Positions 1-6,151 of a stretch of DNA of 11,630 bases are shown piece after piece. The notes under the pieces are model-generated. The model saw nothing but the letters and a program-made list of their open reading frames with translations. It was not told the DNA's origin and searched no databases. Origin of the DNA: CAZCAQ01 sp964563965 (GTDB lineage Bacteria; Patescibacteriota; WWE3; UBA101185; UBA10185); NCBI GenBank assembly GCA_964563965.1, contig CAZLZI010000032.1:1-11630 (forward strand), read 5' to 3'. Position 1 is the first letter of the stretch; the number at the start of each line of letters is the position of its first letter. A program made the position numbers and the translations under genes.

Positions 1-2
1 TG

Positions 3-131
3 CTATTCTCTGAAGGAGAAGTCGATCATTTAGGTGACCAAAATGTTACGGTCTCATATAATACCTGTGACATTAACCAAGTTATCTATACAGTAATAAC
101 TTTTTGTCTTACGCAGCTATACTATGAATAA
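3..131 (+). CDS. Probable 3' end of an upstream gene, product unknown
   Basis: The frame beginning at base 3 is open for 42 codons and stops with TAA at 129-131. The peptide, ending in FCLTQLYYE, has mixed composition that looks like real protein rather than random AT-rich translation, and contains two cysteines. I do not recognise a family. Its stop overlaps the start of the aldo/keto reductase by eight bases (ATGAATAA), a typical coupled arrangement. It would also explain why the reductase, unlike most unit-leading genes here, lacks a -10 box at the usual distance. A run this long can arise by chance in one frame, so this is a moderate call. The rest of the gene lies left of the window. Confidence 0.45.
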   Translation, partial: LFSEGEVDHLGDQNVTVSYNTCDINQVIYTVITFCLTQLYYE

Positions 132-1080
132 ACAAACAACACTAGGACATAGCAACTTAACTATCAACCGCATAGGACTAGGTTGTATGGGAATGTCAGA
201 ATTTTATGGATCATTTGATGAAAACGAATCTATAATTACCTTACATAAAGCCATAGACCTAGGAATTAACTTTTTTGACACTGCAGATATGTACGGATGC
301 GGTGCTAACGAGTTACTATTGGGTAAGGCCTTCAAGGGTCGCTGGAAGAATATTGTTCTAGCAACTAAGTTTGGCGTAATGCGGGGAAATAATGCAGAGT
401 TTCTTGGTGTAAACAGCAAACCGGAATATATAACAAAAGCTTGCGAAGAGAGTTTACAGCGCTTGGGTATTGAAACAATTGATTTATATTATATGCATCG
501 ACAGGATCCTAGTGTAGAGATCGAAGAAATAGTAGGCGCAATGGCACAACTGGTAAAACAAGGAAAAGTGAAATATATTGGCCTTTCTGAAGTAAATGCT
601 GAAACACTCCGTAGAGCGCATGCTATTCATCCTATAACAGCGCTTCAAACAGAATATTCATTATGGAGTCGTGAACCAGCGAAAGAGCTTTTTGAAGTCT
701 GCCAAGAGCAAGGCACTACCTTTGTATCCTACAGTCCTTTGGGCAGAGGATTTCTCACCGGCGCTATTAAAAGTCGGGCTGATCTAGAAAGTGGTGATTT
801 CCGGCTTAGTAATCCTCGTTTTACAGACACGGCTATAAAGGATAACCTTAAATTTGTTGAGGTCCTAGAACGTATCGCCCAAAGTAAGGGTGCAACTAAA
901 GCTCAAATAGCCCTTGCTTGGATACTTGTACAAAACAATGAAATTACAGCTATACCTGGTACAAGAAACATTCAGCGGTTAGCAGAGAACTATGGTGCTT
1001 TGAATATCGAGTTAACAGAAGATGATTTAGACACTATTCAGAAACATATTCCTAATGAAACAGTAGGAGAACGTTATTAG
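124..1080 (+). CDS. Aldo/keto reductase, AKR13-like
   Basis: A 318-residue cytosolic NADPH-dependent oxidoreductase of the aldo/keto reductase superfamily, expected to reduce aldehydes or ketones on a TIM-barrel fold; the physiological substrate cannot be read from sequence. The N-terminus has the family pattern IGLGCMGMSEFYG (17-29). The catalytic tetrad is complete: Asp52 and Tyr57 in FFDTADMYG, Lys82 in ATKFG, and His125 in YYMHR. The cofactor-binding end is present as SYSPLGRGFLTG (202-213) and AIPGTRNIQRLAEN, and the protein finishes in GERY, as many AKR13 members do. Length is normal. The ATG at 124 is chosen because the conserved N-terminus begins immediately after it. There is no clear Shine-Dalgarno. 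The start overlaps the end of a probable upstream reading frame, so it is likely the distal gene of an operon. The stop is TAG. Confidence 0.93.
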   Translation: MNKQTTLGHSNLTINRIGLGCMGMSEFYGSFDENESIITLHKAIDLGINFFDTADMYGCGANELLLGKAFKGRWKNIVLATKFGVMRGNNAEFLGVNSKPEYITKACEESLQRLGIETIDLYYMHRQDPSVEIEEIVGAMAQLVKQGKVKYIGLSEVNAETLRRAHAIHPITALQTEYSLWSREPAKELFEVCQEQGTTFVSYSPLGRGFLTGAIKSRADLESGDFRLSNPRFTDTAIKDNLKFVEVLERIAQSKGATKAQIALAWILVQNNEITAIPGTRNIQRLAENYGALNIELTEDDLDTIQKHIPNETVGERY

Positions 1081-1243
1081 ACGCTATATTCTTCGAGTTT
1101 GGAAAATTGCGGTTTCTTACTATAACAGCAACTGGCATTTACATGAGTGATTTATTCCAATATCAAAGCATTACCTCCGAAAATATTACTACAGCAAAAT
1201 AATATCAAATCAAAGTGCTAACTCCATATAAATAGACACGCAA

Positions 1244-1252
1244 TGCTAGAAT
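1244..1252 (+). promoter_or_regulatory. Extended -10 promoter of the 1259 gene, predicted leaderless
   Basis: TGCTAGAAT combines the TGN extension with a near-consensus -10 hexamer. Six bases separate it from the ATG at 1259, so the expected transcription start is at or next to the A of the start codon. No convincing -35 hexamer and no Shine-Dalgarno are visible. The same spacing recurs at five other genes in this window. Confidence 0.6.
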
Positions 1253-1258
1253 AACTAT

Positions 1259-1849
1259 ATGAAGCCCTACAAATATTCTTTACAAAAACAAGTAGAGTTG
1301 TTCTTAAATCTTGTACTTAATAATAAAAACATTAGTGAAATCCTTAATAGAGGTTTTACAAATGAGCTACCTAACTGGTACTTAGTTGCTGGATGCTTAA
1401 ATCAGACGATATGGAATCAGCTAACTAATAAAGACATTAACAGTGCTATCCTTGACTATGATCTAATATATTTTGATACCGATATCTCTGTTGCTAAAGA
1501 AAAGTATATTCTTAAGATCATTCACGACAAATATCAAGATTTAAACATAAACTTAGACGTTGTAAATCAAGCAAGAGTACATTTATGGACCGAAAAAGAC
1601 ATGGGCCTTACCATGCGGCCATTGACCTCGTGTGAGGATGCAATAGCTTCATGGCCAATAACCGTTTCTTGCATTGGGATAAGAAAAGAAGCTGAAATGT
1701 ACGTGATCGTTGCACCTTACGGGCTTACTGATAACTTAGAAATGGTACTTAGACCAAACAAAACAACGGTTATGCGAGAAATGGATTTTTATTCTAAGGT
1801 CAATAAATGGCTTACGAAGTGGCCAGAACTTACAGTATTACCGTGGTAG
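1259..1849 (+). CDS. Nucleotidyltransferase family protein (DUF925 / NTP_transf_6)
   Basis: A 196-residue full-length member of the DUF925 family (NTP_transf_6), related to the nucleotidyltransferase superfamily. The reaction and substrate are not established for most members, so only a possible nucleotide-transfer role can be stated. Visible family motifs in order are VAGCLNQTIWN (43-53), the position of the nucleotide-binding glycine loop; DYDLIYFD (66-73), an acidic DxD-like strand expected to hold metal; VVNQARVHLW (101-110); the SCEDAIASWP block (124-133); and VAPYGLTDNLEMVLRPN (151-167), followed by a KWLTKWPEL tail. There is no signal peptide or membrane segment. It is preceded by its own -10-like element and sits alone between a 178-base gap and a convergent DUF1801 gene, so it is probably monocistronic. 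The stop is TAG. Confidence 0.88.
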   Translation: MKPYKYSLQKQVELFLNLVLNNKNISEILNRGFTNELPNWYLVAGCLNQTIWNQLTNKDINSAILDYDLIYFDTDISVAKEKYILKIIHDKYQDLNINLDVVNQARVHLWTEKDMGLTMRPLTSCEDAIASWPITVSCIGIRKEAEMYVIVAPYGLTDNLEMVLRPNKTTVMREMDFYSKVNKWLTKWPELTVLPW

Positions 1850-1862
1850 TTTTATTAATAAC

Positions 1863-1887
1863 AGCTATTATTATCAAACAAATAGCT
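1863..1887. terminator. Weak hairpin between convergent genes
   Basis: AGCTATT (1863-1869) and AATAGCT (1881-1887) form a perfect 7-bp inverted repeat with an 11-base loop in the 63-base gap between two convergent genes. The right side is followed by TCTTCT, only mildly T-rich. The position fits a shared terminator, but the stem is short and poor in G and C. Confidence 0.25.
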
Positions 1888-1912
1888 TCTTCTAAGTAGT
1901 GTTATAAACAAT

Positions 1913-2335
1913 TCATTTTTTATTTCGAGATTTAGCTAGGTTGTAATTTTCTTTAATCAGTTGCTTTAAGATAGACAAATTAACATCGGATAAGCGCTTG
2001 ATATATAAACACCCCACTCCGGTGTTATGTTTCCCTAACTTACTTAATAAGTCTGTAGTTTGCTTTTCCCCTGCTAGTATATAGAGCGTAAGGGCATTTT
2101 TTCTTGGAGAGAAGCCAGTAATTAACCAGTCTCCTTCTTGTGAACTTCTTTCAGACTTATAATGATACGTACCAAACCCAACCATACTGCTGCCCCACAT
2201 CTTTGCAGGCTCGTTTGTAATCTTTTGGAATATATCTAGCAAAATGAAAGCATCTTCTCGTTTAGTTTTATCTTGTACTGAGTTTAGAAAATCCGTCACA
2301 CTTGCTGTAGTTTGCTTGGTCTTTATTTCAGACAT
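1913..2335 (-). CDS. DUF1801 domain-containing protein (YdhG-like)
   Basis: A 140-residue small cytosolic protein that matches the DUF1801 family over almost its whole length. Members adopt a small alpha/beta fold and have no established biochemical role; some are annotated as iron-chaperone-like, which I would not assert here. The diagnostic block is MWGSSMVGFGTYHYK (46-60), followed by the strand-rich GDWLITGFSPRKNALTLYI segment (68-86), a GKHNTGVGCLYIKRL block (101-115) and a C-terminal helix ending in lysines. The stop is TGA, the only such stop among complete genes in the window; alternative decoding is unlikely because the long gene at the right end contains no in-frame TGA. It has its own -10 element. 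It lies downstream of the CARDB gene on the same strand with a 64-base gap, so it could also receive read-through. Confidence 0.88.
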   Translation of the reverse strand: MSEIKTKQTTASVTDFLNSVQDKTKREDAFILLDIFQKITNEPAKMWGSSMVGFGTYHYKSERSSQEGDWLITGFSPRKNALTLYILAGEKQTTDLLSKLGKHNTGVGCLYIKRLSDVNLSILKQLIKENYNLAKSRNKK

Positions 2336-2341
2336 CTGTTT

Positions 2342-2350
2342 ATATTAACA
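2342..2350 (-). promoter_or_regulatory. Extended -10 promoter of the DUF1801 gene, predicted leaderless
   Basis: On the minus strand TGTTAATAT is a TGN plus TAATAT element, followed by six bases and then the ATG whose A is at 2335. The predicted transcription start coincides with the start codon. There is no Shine-Dalgarno, and the best -35 at 17-base spacing is poor (TAAGCA). Confidence 0.5.
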
Positions 2351-2399
2351 TGTGTACTAATTGCTGCTTAATAGACCTAGTCCTAAATAATATCACCTA

Positions 2400-3635
2400 T
2401 TAGTTATAGTCGATATCACCAGCTGCAAAGATAGTTACATTAGGTGCGGGCTCATTGTTTAAGTACCAGCTAAGTGCGAGTTTAGTATAGAATGGTGCCC
2501 CACTTGTTGGATATGTTGACCAGTAATAATATAACCTGTTTTTACTAAGATGATATGTACTGCTGCCTGCATTACTAAGCATATCTAAGGTCCTTAGTGA
2601 TTCTAAAGCTAGATTTTCACCTGCTAAGTGAATATAGAATTTATCGGAGGAAGGTAAATTTGCAAAGTACGCCTCTGAAACTGCCCAGTGAGAAAGACCT
2701 GTAGTTACATCTTCTTTATACCAGATTTCAGCCGTTCCACTGTTAGCCCCTGTAGTTAAATTGTAAAGACTCACATTAATAGGTTTTGTTTTAACCCTAG
2801 GATAGAATGTATCCATTTCTGAGACACTCAGTAGCTTTTCGTCGAATTTACTTTTCTCGTAAGCAAATTCCCCAAACATAGGATAAGTTATAGGCGCGGA
2901 ACCCTCGGTGCTTCTTATCCTAAATGTTATTATTTTGTTTATTTCCATCGGGCCTGCTTTACTTGCGGGTACTACAAAATTCTCTATGAAGATGTTTTTA
3001 TCAGTAACGCCATCATAATTTGTATTCATGGACTTATCATATTCAACAACTTCTGGGATTTCTCCTAGTACAGACCAGGCACTATTATCTAGTGGCAGTT
3101 GAGCCTGAACTGTTAAAGGTACGGGAGAGGTATAAAAGATAGTTATCTCCATGTTGTAAAAAGAATAATTATGCGGATCCTCCCAGTCTGTAGTTTGACC
3201 ATCATCAGCTTTGTCGGTAAACACTCTTCCTGTAAATTCAGGTAAAGCAGGAAACTCATACGTATACTTATTGTCTACTTCATTGGATTCTTTGATTTTA
3301 TTTGTAGAATCGACATGTACATTTATTGGTTTTCTCATAAGTGTAAAAGGCACATCAACACTAATACTTTGTGTAGGAGCTATTCTTTGATTGACTGCAA
3401 TACTTTTGATAGTCGAATCCTGCCATATCTTCAATCTATAAGGAAAAACAGATTTTGAAAAATTACTTGTTCCGGTATTTGTTATAGTAACTCTAACTGT
3501 ATTGGCTGGTACTAAAGGCTCAACTTGAGTTACAACAAGATTGGGTAGGTAAGCAGCAAATATGTTATTGCCAGACATCACGAGCAAAATCGTACAGAAA
3601 AATACTAGGGTTTTAAAGGTTTTTGTTATTTTCAT
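2400..3635 (-). CDS. Secreted CARDB-domain protein of unknown function
   Basis: A 411-residue protein with a clear Sec signal peptide: basic MKITKTFK, a hydrophobic core at about 9-21, and likely cleavage near IFA/AY at 27-28. Residues about 30-128 form a CARDB-type Ig-like domain, seen in PNLVV, the VRVTITNTGTSNF strand pair, and the closing VDSTNKIKESNEVDNKYTY, which is the family's characteristic end. Residues 130-411 are rich in aromatic and beta-forming positions, contain several acidic stretches (for example DKADDGQTTDWED), and match no family I know. No C-terminal anchor, LPXTG motif or second membrane helix is visible, so it is probably released or held non-covalently at the surface. 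CARDB domains usually serve adhesion or act as spacers in extracellular proteins; any binding partner is unknown. It has the best -35/-10 pair in the window. Confidence 0.85.
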   Translation of the reverse strand: MKITKTFKTLVFFCTILLVMSGNNIFAAYLPNLVVTQVEPLVPANTVRVTITNTGTSNFSKSVFPYRLKIWQDSTIKSIAVNQRIAPTQSISVDVPFTLMRKPINVHVDSTNKIKESNEVDNKYTYEFPALPEFTGRVFTDKADDGQTTDWEDPHNYSFYNMEITIFYTSPVPLTVQAQLPLDNSAWSVLGEIPEVVEYDKSMNTNYDGVTDKNIFIENFVVPASKAGPMEINKIITFRIRSTEGSAPITYPMFGEFAYEKSKFDEKLLSVSEMDTFYPRVKTKPINVSLYNLTTGANSGTAEIWYKEDVTTGLSHWAVSEAYFANLPSSDKFYIHLAGENLALESLRTLDMLSNAGSSTYHLSKNRLYYYWSTYPTSGAPFYTKLALSWYLNNEPAPNVTIFAAGDIDYN

Positions 3636-3641
3636 ACGGAT

Positions 3642-3670
3642 AATCTACTCCTGACCCTATAGTGTGTCAA
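3642..3670 (-). promoter_or_regulatory. Sigma70-type promoter of the CARDB gene, predicted leaderless
   Basis: Reading the minus strand, a perfect TTGACA (3665-3670) is separated by 17 bases from TAGATT (3642-3647). Six bases then lead to the ATG whose A is at 3635. The transcription start therefore falls at the start codon. A GGAG lies inside the spacer region, but it would be upstream of the mRNA start and is too far from the ATG to act as a ribosome site. Confidence 0.7.
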
Positions 3671-3789
3671 GTAACCGTTAAAAGAAGTGTTTATCCTTGT
3701 TATATTCGTTACGAGTAGAACTTAAATTGAGTTAGCCAGTCACATTGTATACTTGCAGAAGGAGTTCAATTAATGCCTTAAAATGAGTG

Positions 3790-3817
3790 TTGCATTCTTA
3801 GCCAAATATAGTTAAAT
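3790..3817 (+). promoter_or_regulatory. Possible promoter of the VOC gene, predicted leaderless
   Basis: TTAAAT (3812-3817) lies six bases before the ATG at 3824, with TTGCAT (3790-3795) sixteen bases further upstream. Both hexamers are only partial matches. The call rests mainly on the spacing to the start codon, which is the same as for other genes here. Confidence 0.35.
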
Positions 3818-3823
3818 ATCTAT

Positions 3824-4702
3824 ATGCAAAAACTAATTCCTTTTTTGTGGTTTGATAAAGAAGCCCGCCAAGCTGCAGAATTTTATCAAAACTGCTTTGG
3901 AGACGTTGATATTACTAGTAGTTATACCATCAGTGATACACCATCAGGTGAGGTGGAAGTAATTTCACTTAAGATCTTTGACTTTGAGTTTCAATTCATG
4001 AGTGCCGGTCCTGAGTTTAAGTTAAATCCTTCAGTTTCATATCACATCGCCTGTACCTCACCTGAGGAAGTGGATACCATATGGGATAAACTATCCGTAG
4101 GTGGGAAGGTACTCATGGAATTGGGAAGCTATCCATTTAGTCCAAGATATGGGTGGGTGGAAGATAAATTTGGTGTCTCTTGGCAAATAATTTGTGTTAC
4201 AGATAAAAAAGGAAAGCAAAGAGTAACACCAGTGCTGATGTTTGTAGGTGAAAACTGCGGTAAGGCAGAGGAAGCAGTTAACTTCTATTCCTCTATATTT
4301 AAAAATTCTTCTGTAGAACCTTTTTATAGGTATACAGACAATCAAGCTCCAGATAAAGCAGGTAGTGTAAAATATGTTTCCTTTGTACTTGAAAATATCA
4401 CTTTCGGAGCAATGGACAGTGCATTAGACCATAAATTTGCATTTAATGAAGCTACCTCATTCTTAATAAACTGTCAGGACCAAAAAGAACTTGATTATTA
4501 CTGGTATGCTTTATCAGCAGACATGACTGCCGAACAATGTGGGTGGCTAAAAGATAAATATGGACTATCATGGCAAGTTGCGCCATACGATATTGAGAAA
4601 TATATGAACGGCTCAAAAGAACAGTTAGCTAAACTATATAAAGTACTATTTGAAATGAAAAAACTTGATATTGCTGAATTGGATAGAGCTTATAATAGTT
4701 AA
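3824..4702 (+). CDS. Tandem PhnB-like VOC superfamily protein
   Basis: A 292-residue cytosolic protein made of two PhnB-like domains (the 3-dmu-9_3-mt family of the vicinal oxygen chelate superfamily). Domain one spans about 3-125, beginning IPFLWFDKEARQAAEFYQNCF and ending YGWVEDKFGVSWQI (109-122). Domain two spans about 134-255, beginning VTPVLMFVGENCGKAEEAVNFY and ending CGWLKDKYGLSWQV (239-252). A helical tail (about 266-289) with FEMKKLDIAELDRA closes the protein, as is usual in this family. The two domains probably pair to form one VOC barrel within a single chain. No enzymatic activity can be assigned: most PhnB-like proteins are uncharacterised and some homologues only bind small ligands. 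It converges on rpsD with 22 bases between the stop codons. The conserved N-terminus starts right at the chosen ATG. Confidence 0.9.
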   Translation: MQKLIPFLWFDKEARQAAEFYQNCFGDVDITSSYTISDTPSGEVEVISLKIFDFEFQFMSAGPEFKLNPSVSYHIACTSPEEVDTIWDKLSVGGKVLMELGSYPFSPRYGWVEDKFGVSWQIICVTDKKGKQRVTPVLMFVGENCGKAEEAVNFYSSIFKNSSVEPFYRYTDNQAPDKAGSVKYVSFVLENITFGAMDSALDHKFAFNEATSFLINCQDQKELDYYWYALSADMTAEQCGWLKDKYGLSWQVAPYDIEKYMNGSKEQLAKLYKVLFEMKKLDIAELDRAYNS

Positions 4703-4724
4703 ATAACTGAAGTTTAGTTAACGC

Positions 4725-5324
4725 TTACTTGCTGTAAAAAGCAACAACCATGTCTTCAAATATTTCTTCAACAACATCTGAGCGTTGAGGAAGTTTCTCT
4801 ATAATACCCCGACCTTGAGAAACACTAAGCCATGCAGGCAAAACTGAAACATCTTTAATGTTTGATTGAACATGGATATTTTCAAGAAAGTTCTCGGCAA
4901 AGCTTATTTTATCTCCAACTTTTACAGAGTATGAAGGACTATAAACACAAATAGAGTTAACAAAGATCTTTTTTTGAGTCACAAATTGTCTGGCTTGTGG
5001 TCTTGTTCTAGCTATTCCTAATCTATAAAGTACGTTATCAAGTCTTAACTCAAGTAACTGTACAAGTGCTTCTCCAGAAGGCAAAGTAGTGTTTTTCTTT
5101 GCTTGTTTGTAATAATTTCTAAATTGCTTTTCAGAAACACCATATACGCGTTTCACATACTGCTTTTCAATAAGTTGTTTCCCATAAGTACTTGGCTTTT
5201 TTAAGGTATTGCCGTGCTGTCCAGGCTTCTGGTTAAGCCTTTTTTCCAAACTAGCACTTTGAGTACCAAAAACGTCTTTTCCATGGTGTCTAGCAAGTTT
5301 ATTTTTAGATCCTAAATATCGCAT
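4725..5324 (-). CDS. rpsD: 30S ribosomal protein S4, stand-alone
   Basis: Small-subunit ribosomal protein S4 binds the 5' domain of 16S rRNA and nucleates 30S assembly. The 199-residue product is of usual length. The N-terminus MRYLGSKNKLARHHGKDVFG is the zinc-free form, lacking the cysteine knuckle of other S4 proteins. The S4 RNA-binding domain occupies about 93-155, including RLDNVLYRLGIARTRPQARQ and the KIFVNS turn. The C-terminus carries the conserved LPAWL (162-166) and the GRGIIEKLPQRSDV segment. I place the start at the ATG whose A is 5324. A TTG two codons upstream is in frame, but the ATG fits family N-termini and leaves the promoter intact. Neighbours are unrelated, so rpsD is detached from the usual rpsM-rpsK-rpsD-rpoA cluster. 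The stop is TAA. Confidence 0.97.
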   Translation of the reverse strand: MRYLGSKNKLARHHGKDVFGTQSASLEKRLNQKPGQHGNTLKKPSTYGKQLIEKQYVKRVYGVSEKQFRNYYKQAKKNTTLPSGEALVQLLELRLDNVLYRLGIARTRPQARQFVTQKKIFVNSICVYSPSYSVKVGDKISFAENFLENIHVQSNIKDVSVLPAWLSVSQGRGIIEKLPQRSDVVEEIFEDMVVAFYSK

Positions 5325-5331
5325 GTGCAAG

Positions 5332-5340
5332 ATTATAGCA
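5332..5340 (-). promoter_or_regulatory. Consensus extended -10 promoter of rpsD, predicted leaderless
   Basis: On the minus strand TGCTATAAT is a perfect extended -10 element, followed by seven bases (CTTGCAC) and the ATG at 5324. Transcription should start on the A of the start codon. The 17-base-spaced -35 (TACATA) is weak, as is usual for extended -10 promoters. No room remains for a 5' untranslated region. Confidence 0.7.
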
Positions 5341-5369
5341 TAGACCTATATAAATATGTAGTGAACTAC

Positions 5370-5397
5370 TTGAAAACCATAGCAGAAAGGCTAGTAT
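5370..5397 (+). promoter_or_regulatory. Promoter of the 5404 gene, predicted leaderless
   Basis: TTGAAA (5370-5375), sixteen bases, then TAGTAT (5392-5397), then six bases to the GTG at 5404. It is back to back with the rpsD promoter in a 79-base divergent gap. The promoter position supports the GTG start; an ATG two bases earlier is out of frame and soon stops. Confidence 0.6.
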
Positions 5398-5403
5398 TTA
5401 AAT

Positions 5404-6015
5404 GTGCCCACAAGTACTAAGTATCAACCCAGAGGCAGCAAAGAAAAGCTCATTAGATCGGTGAATGAAGCTAAAGGTTCTCTTGAAATTCTTTCCAGTT
5501 TAATAAAAGCTAAAGAAGGAGAGGAAGACTCTACTCTAATTGATATAAAAGTAACAAACCCCCTCAAGCGCATTTATGAGCTTTTACAAGACATTAAAAA
5601 ACACCAATCAACTACATTCAGTCTAAGATTTACAATACCTTTAATAGCTCTCCCAATCTTTTTATTGGTTGCATTTCAACTGGGGAGAGGTAGTTATGTC
5701 TGTACACAAGATTTTACTTCAAAGAAAGGTGTTATCAAAATAACCAAAGTCGACATACCTGCAGAGCAAAATGGACTCTTCACACAGCTCTGGAGAACCT
5801 TGGGAGCACCAGCTATTTCTAGTACAACATCAAGTTACATAACTGAAGATAGGTTGTTACTCGATACTCAACTGGGGGACATAATTCACATACTTGCAAA
5901 TAAATCGATCGATATGGCTTACTTTCAAGATCAAACTGTTATTGTTTCAGGTATCTACTCTTCATGTACCAATGTACTTACACTCAATAGTCAGAAGAAT
6001 ATAGTCATATACTAA
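5404..6015 (+). CDS. Single-pass membrane protein of unknown function
   Basis: A 203-residue protein starting at GTG. I recognise no family. Residues 1-72 are charged and largely helical, with no signal peptide, and end in a basic and polar stretch (KRIYELLQDIKKHQ). One strongly hydrophobic helix follows at about 77-93 (FTIPLIALPIFLLVAFQ). Residues 95-203 are mixed and beta-prone with cysteines at 100 and 188, compatible with an extracytoplasmic disulfide. The basic side before the helix suggests an N-in, C-out topology. It lies just upstream of the surface-protein operon on the same strand, separated by 136 bases containing inverted repeats and a promoter. A link to that operon is possible but not shown. 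The stop is TAA. Confidence 0.75.
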   Translation: MPTSTKYQPRGSKEKLIRSVNEAKGSLEILSSLIKAKEGEEDSTLIDIKVTNPLKRIYELLQDIKKHQSTTFSLRFTIPLIALPIFLLVAFQLGRGSYVCTQDFTSKKGVIKITKVDIPAEQNGLFTQLWRTLGAPAISSTTSSYITEDRLLLDTQLGDIIHILANKSIDMAYFQDQTVIVSGIYSSCTNVLTLNSQKNIVIY

Positions 6016-6043
6016 AGTCTTTCATACAGCTATTAAATCTTTA

Positions 6044-6097
6044 AGTCAGTATTATCTCGAGATTTAGCGCCACATAGATATATAACGATATCTGACT
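6044..6097. repeat. Cluster of small inverted repeats upstream of the surface operon
   Basis: Three nested dyads are visible. AGTCAG (6044-6049) pairs with CTGACT (6092-6097), and the pairing can extend inward with bulges. ATCTCGAGAT (6054-6063) is a perfect palindrome. AGATAT (6076-6081) pairs with ATATCT (6088-6093) across six bases. No T-run follows, so this does not look like an intrinsic terminator. It ends 14 bases before the -35 of the 6152 operon, where an operator could sit. Confidence 0.35.
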
Positions 6098-6111
6098 GGT
6101 GTAAAAACATC

Positions 6112-6140
6112 TTTACAAATTTAAAAATAGTATTCATAAT
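6112..6140 (+). promoter_or_regulatory. Promoter of the surface-protein operon
   Basis: TTTACA (6112-6117) and CATAAT (6135-6140) are each one mismatch from consensus and are separated by exactly 17 bases. The expected start is near 6147, giving a leader of only about five bases before the ATG at 6152. Confidence 0.65.
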
Positions 6141-6151
6141 TTTAGAGTAAT

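Noticed and set aside
118..123. TATACT immediately before the reductase ATG as its promoter.
   Set aside because: Transcription would start inside the coding region downstream of the ATG, so it cannot drive this start; coupling to an upstream frame is more likely.
1143..1202. A 19-codon ORF in the gap after the aldo/keto reductase.
   Set aside because: It has no ribosome site or start-proximal promoter, and no recognisable similarity; ORFs of this length are expected by chance.
1913..1915. Possible reassigned TGA (glycine, as in Gracilibacteria) at the end of the DUF1801 gene.
   Set aside because: The protein is already full length for its family, and the 1225-codon frame at the right has no in-frame TGA, which argues for the standard code.
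3759..3815. A good AAGGAG followed by a two-codon ORF (ATG at 3773) and then a ten-codon ORF (3783-3815) ahead of the VOC gene, a possible leader peptide.
   Set aside because: The peptides are too short to judge, the second has no ribosome site at usable spacing, and a start-proximal -10 for the VOC gene would exclude them from the mRNA.
4703..4724. Possible terminator between the convergent VOC and rpsD genes (AACT/AGTT dyad).
   Set aside because: The stem is only four base pairs with no G-C-rich core or T-run.
5325..5330. TTG at 5330 as the start of S4, two codons upstream.
   Set aside because: The ATG at 5324 matches S4 N-termini and lies seven bases after a perfect TATAAT; a TTG start would lie only one base after the -10 box, upstream of any plausible transcription start.
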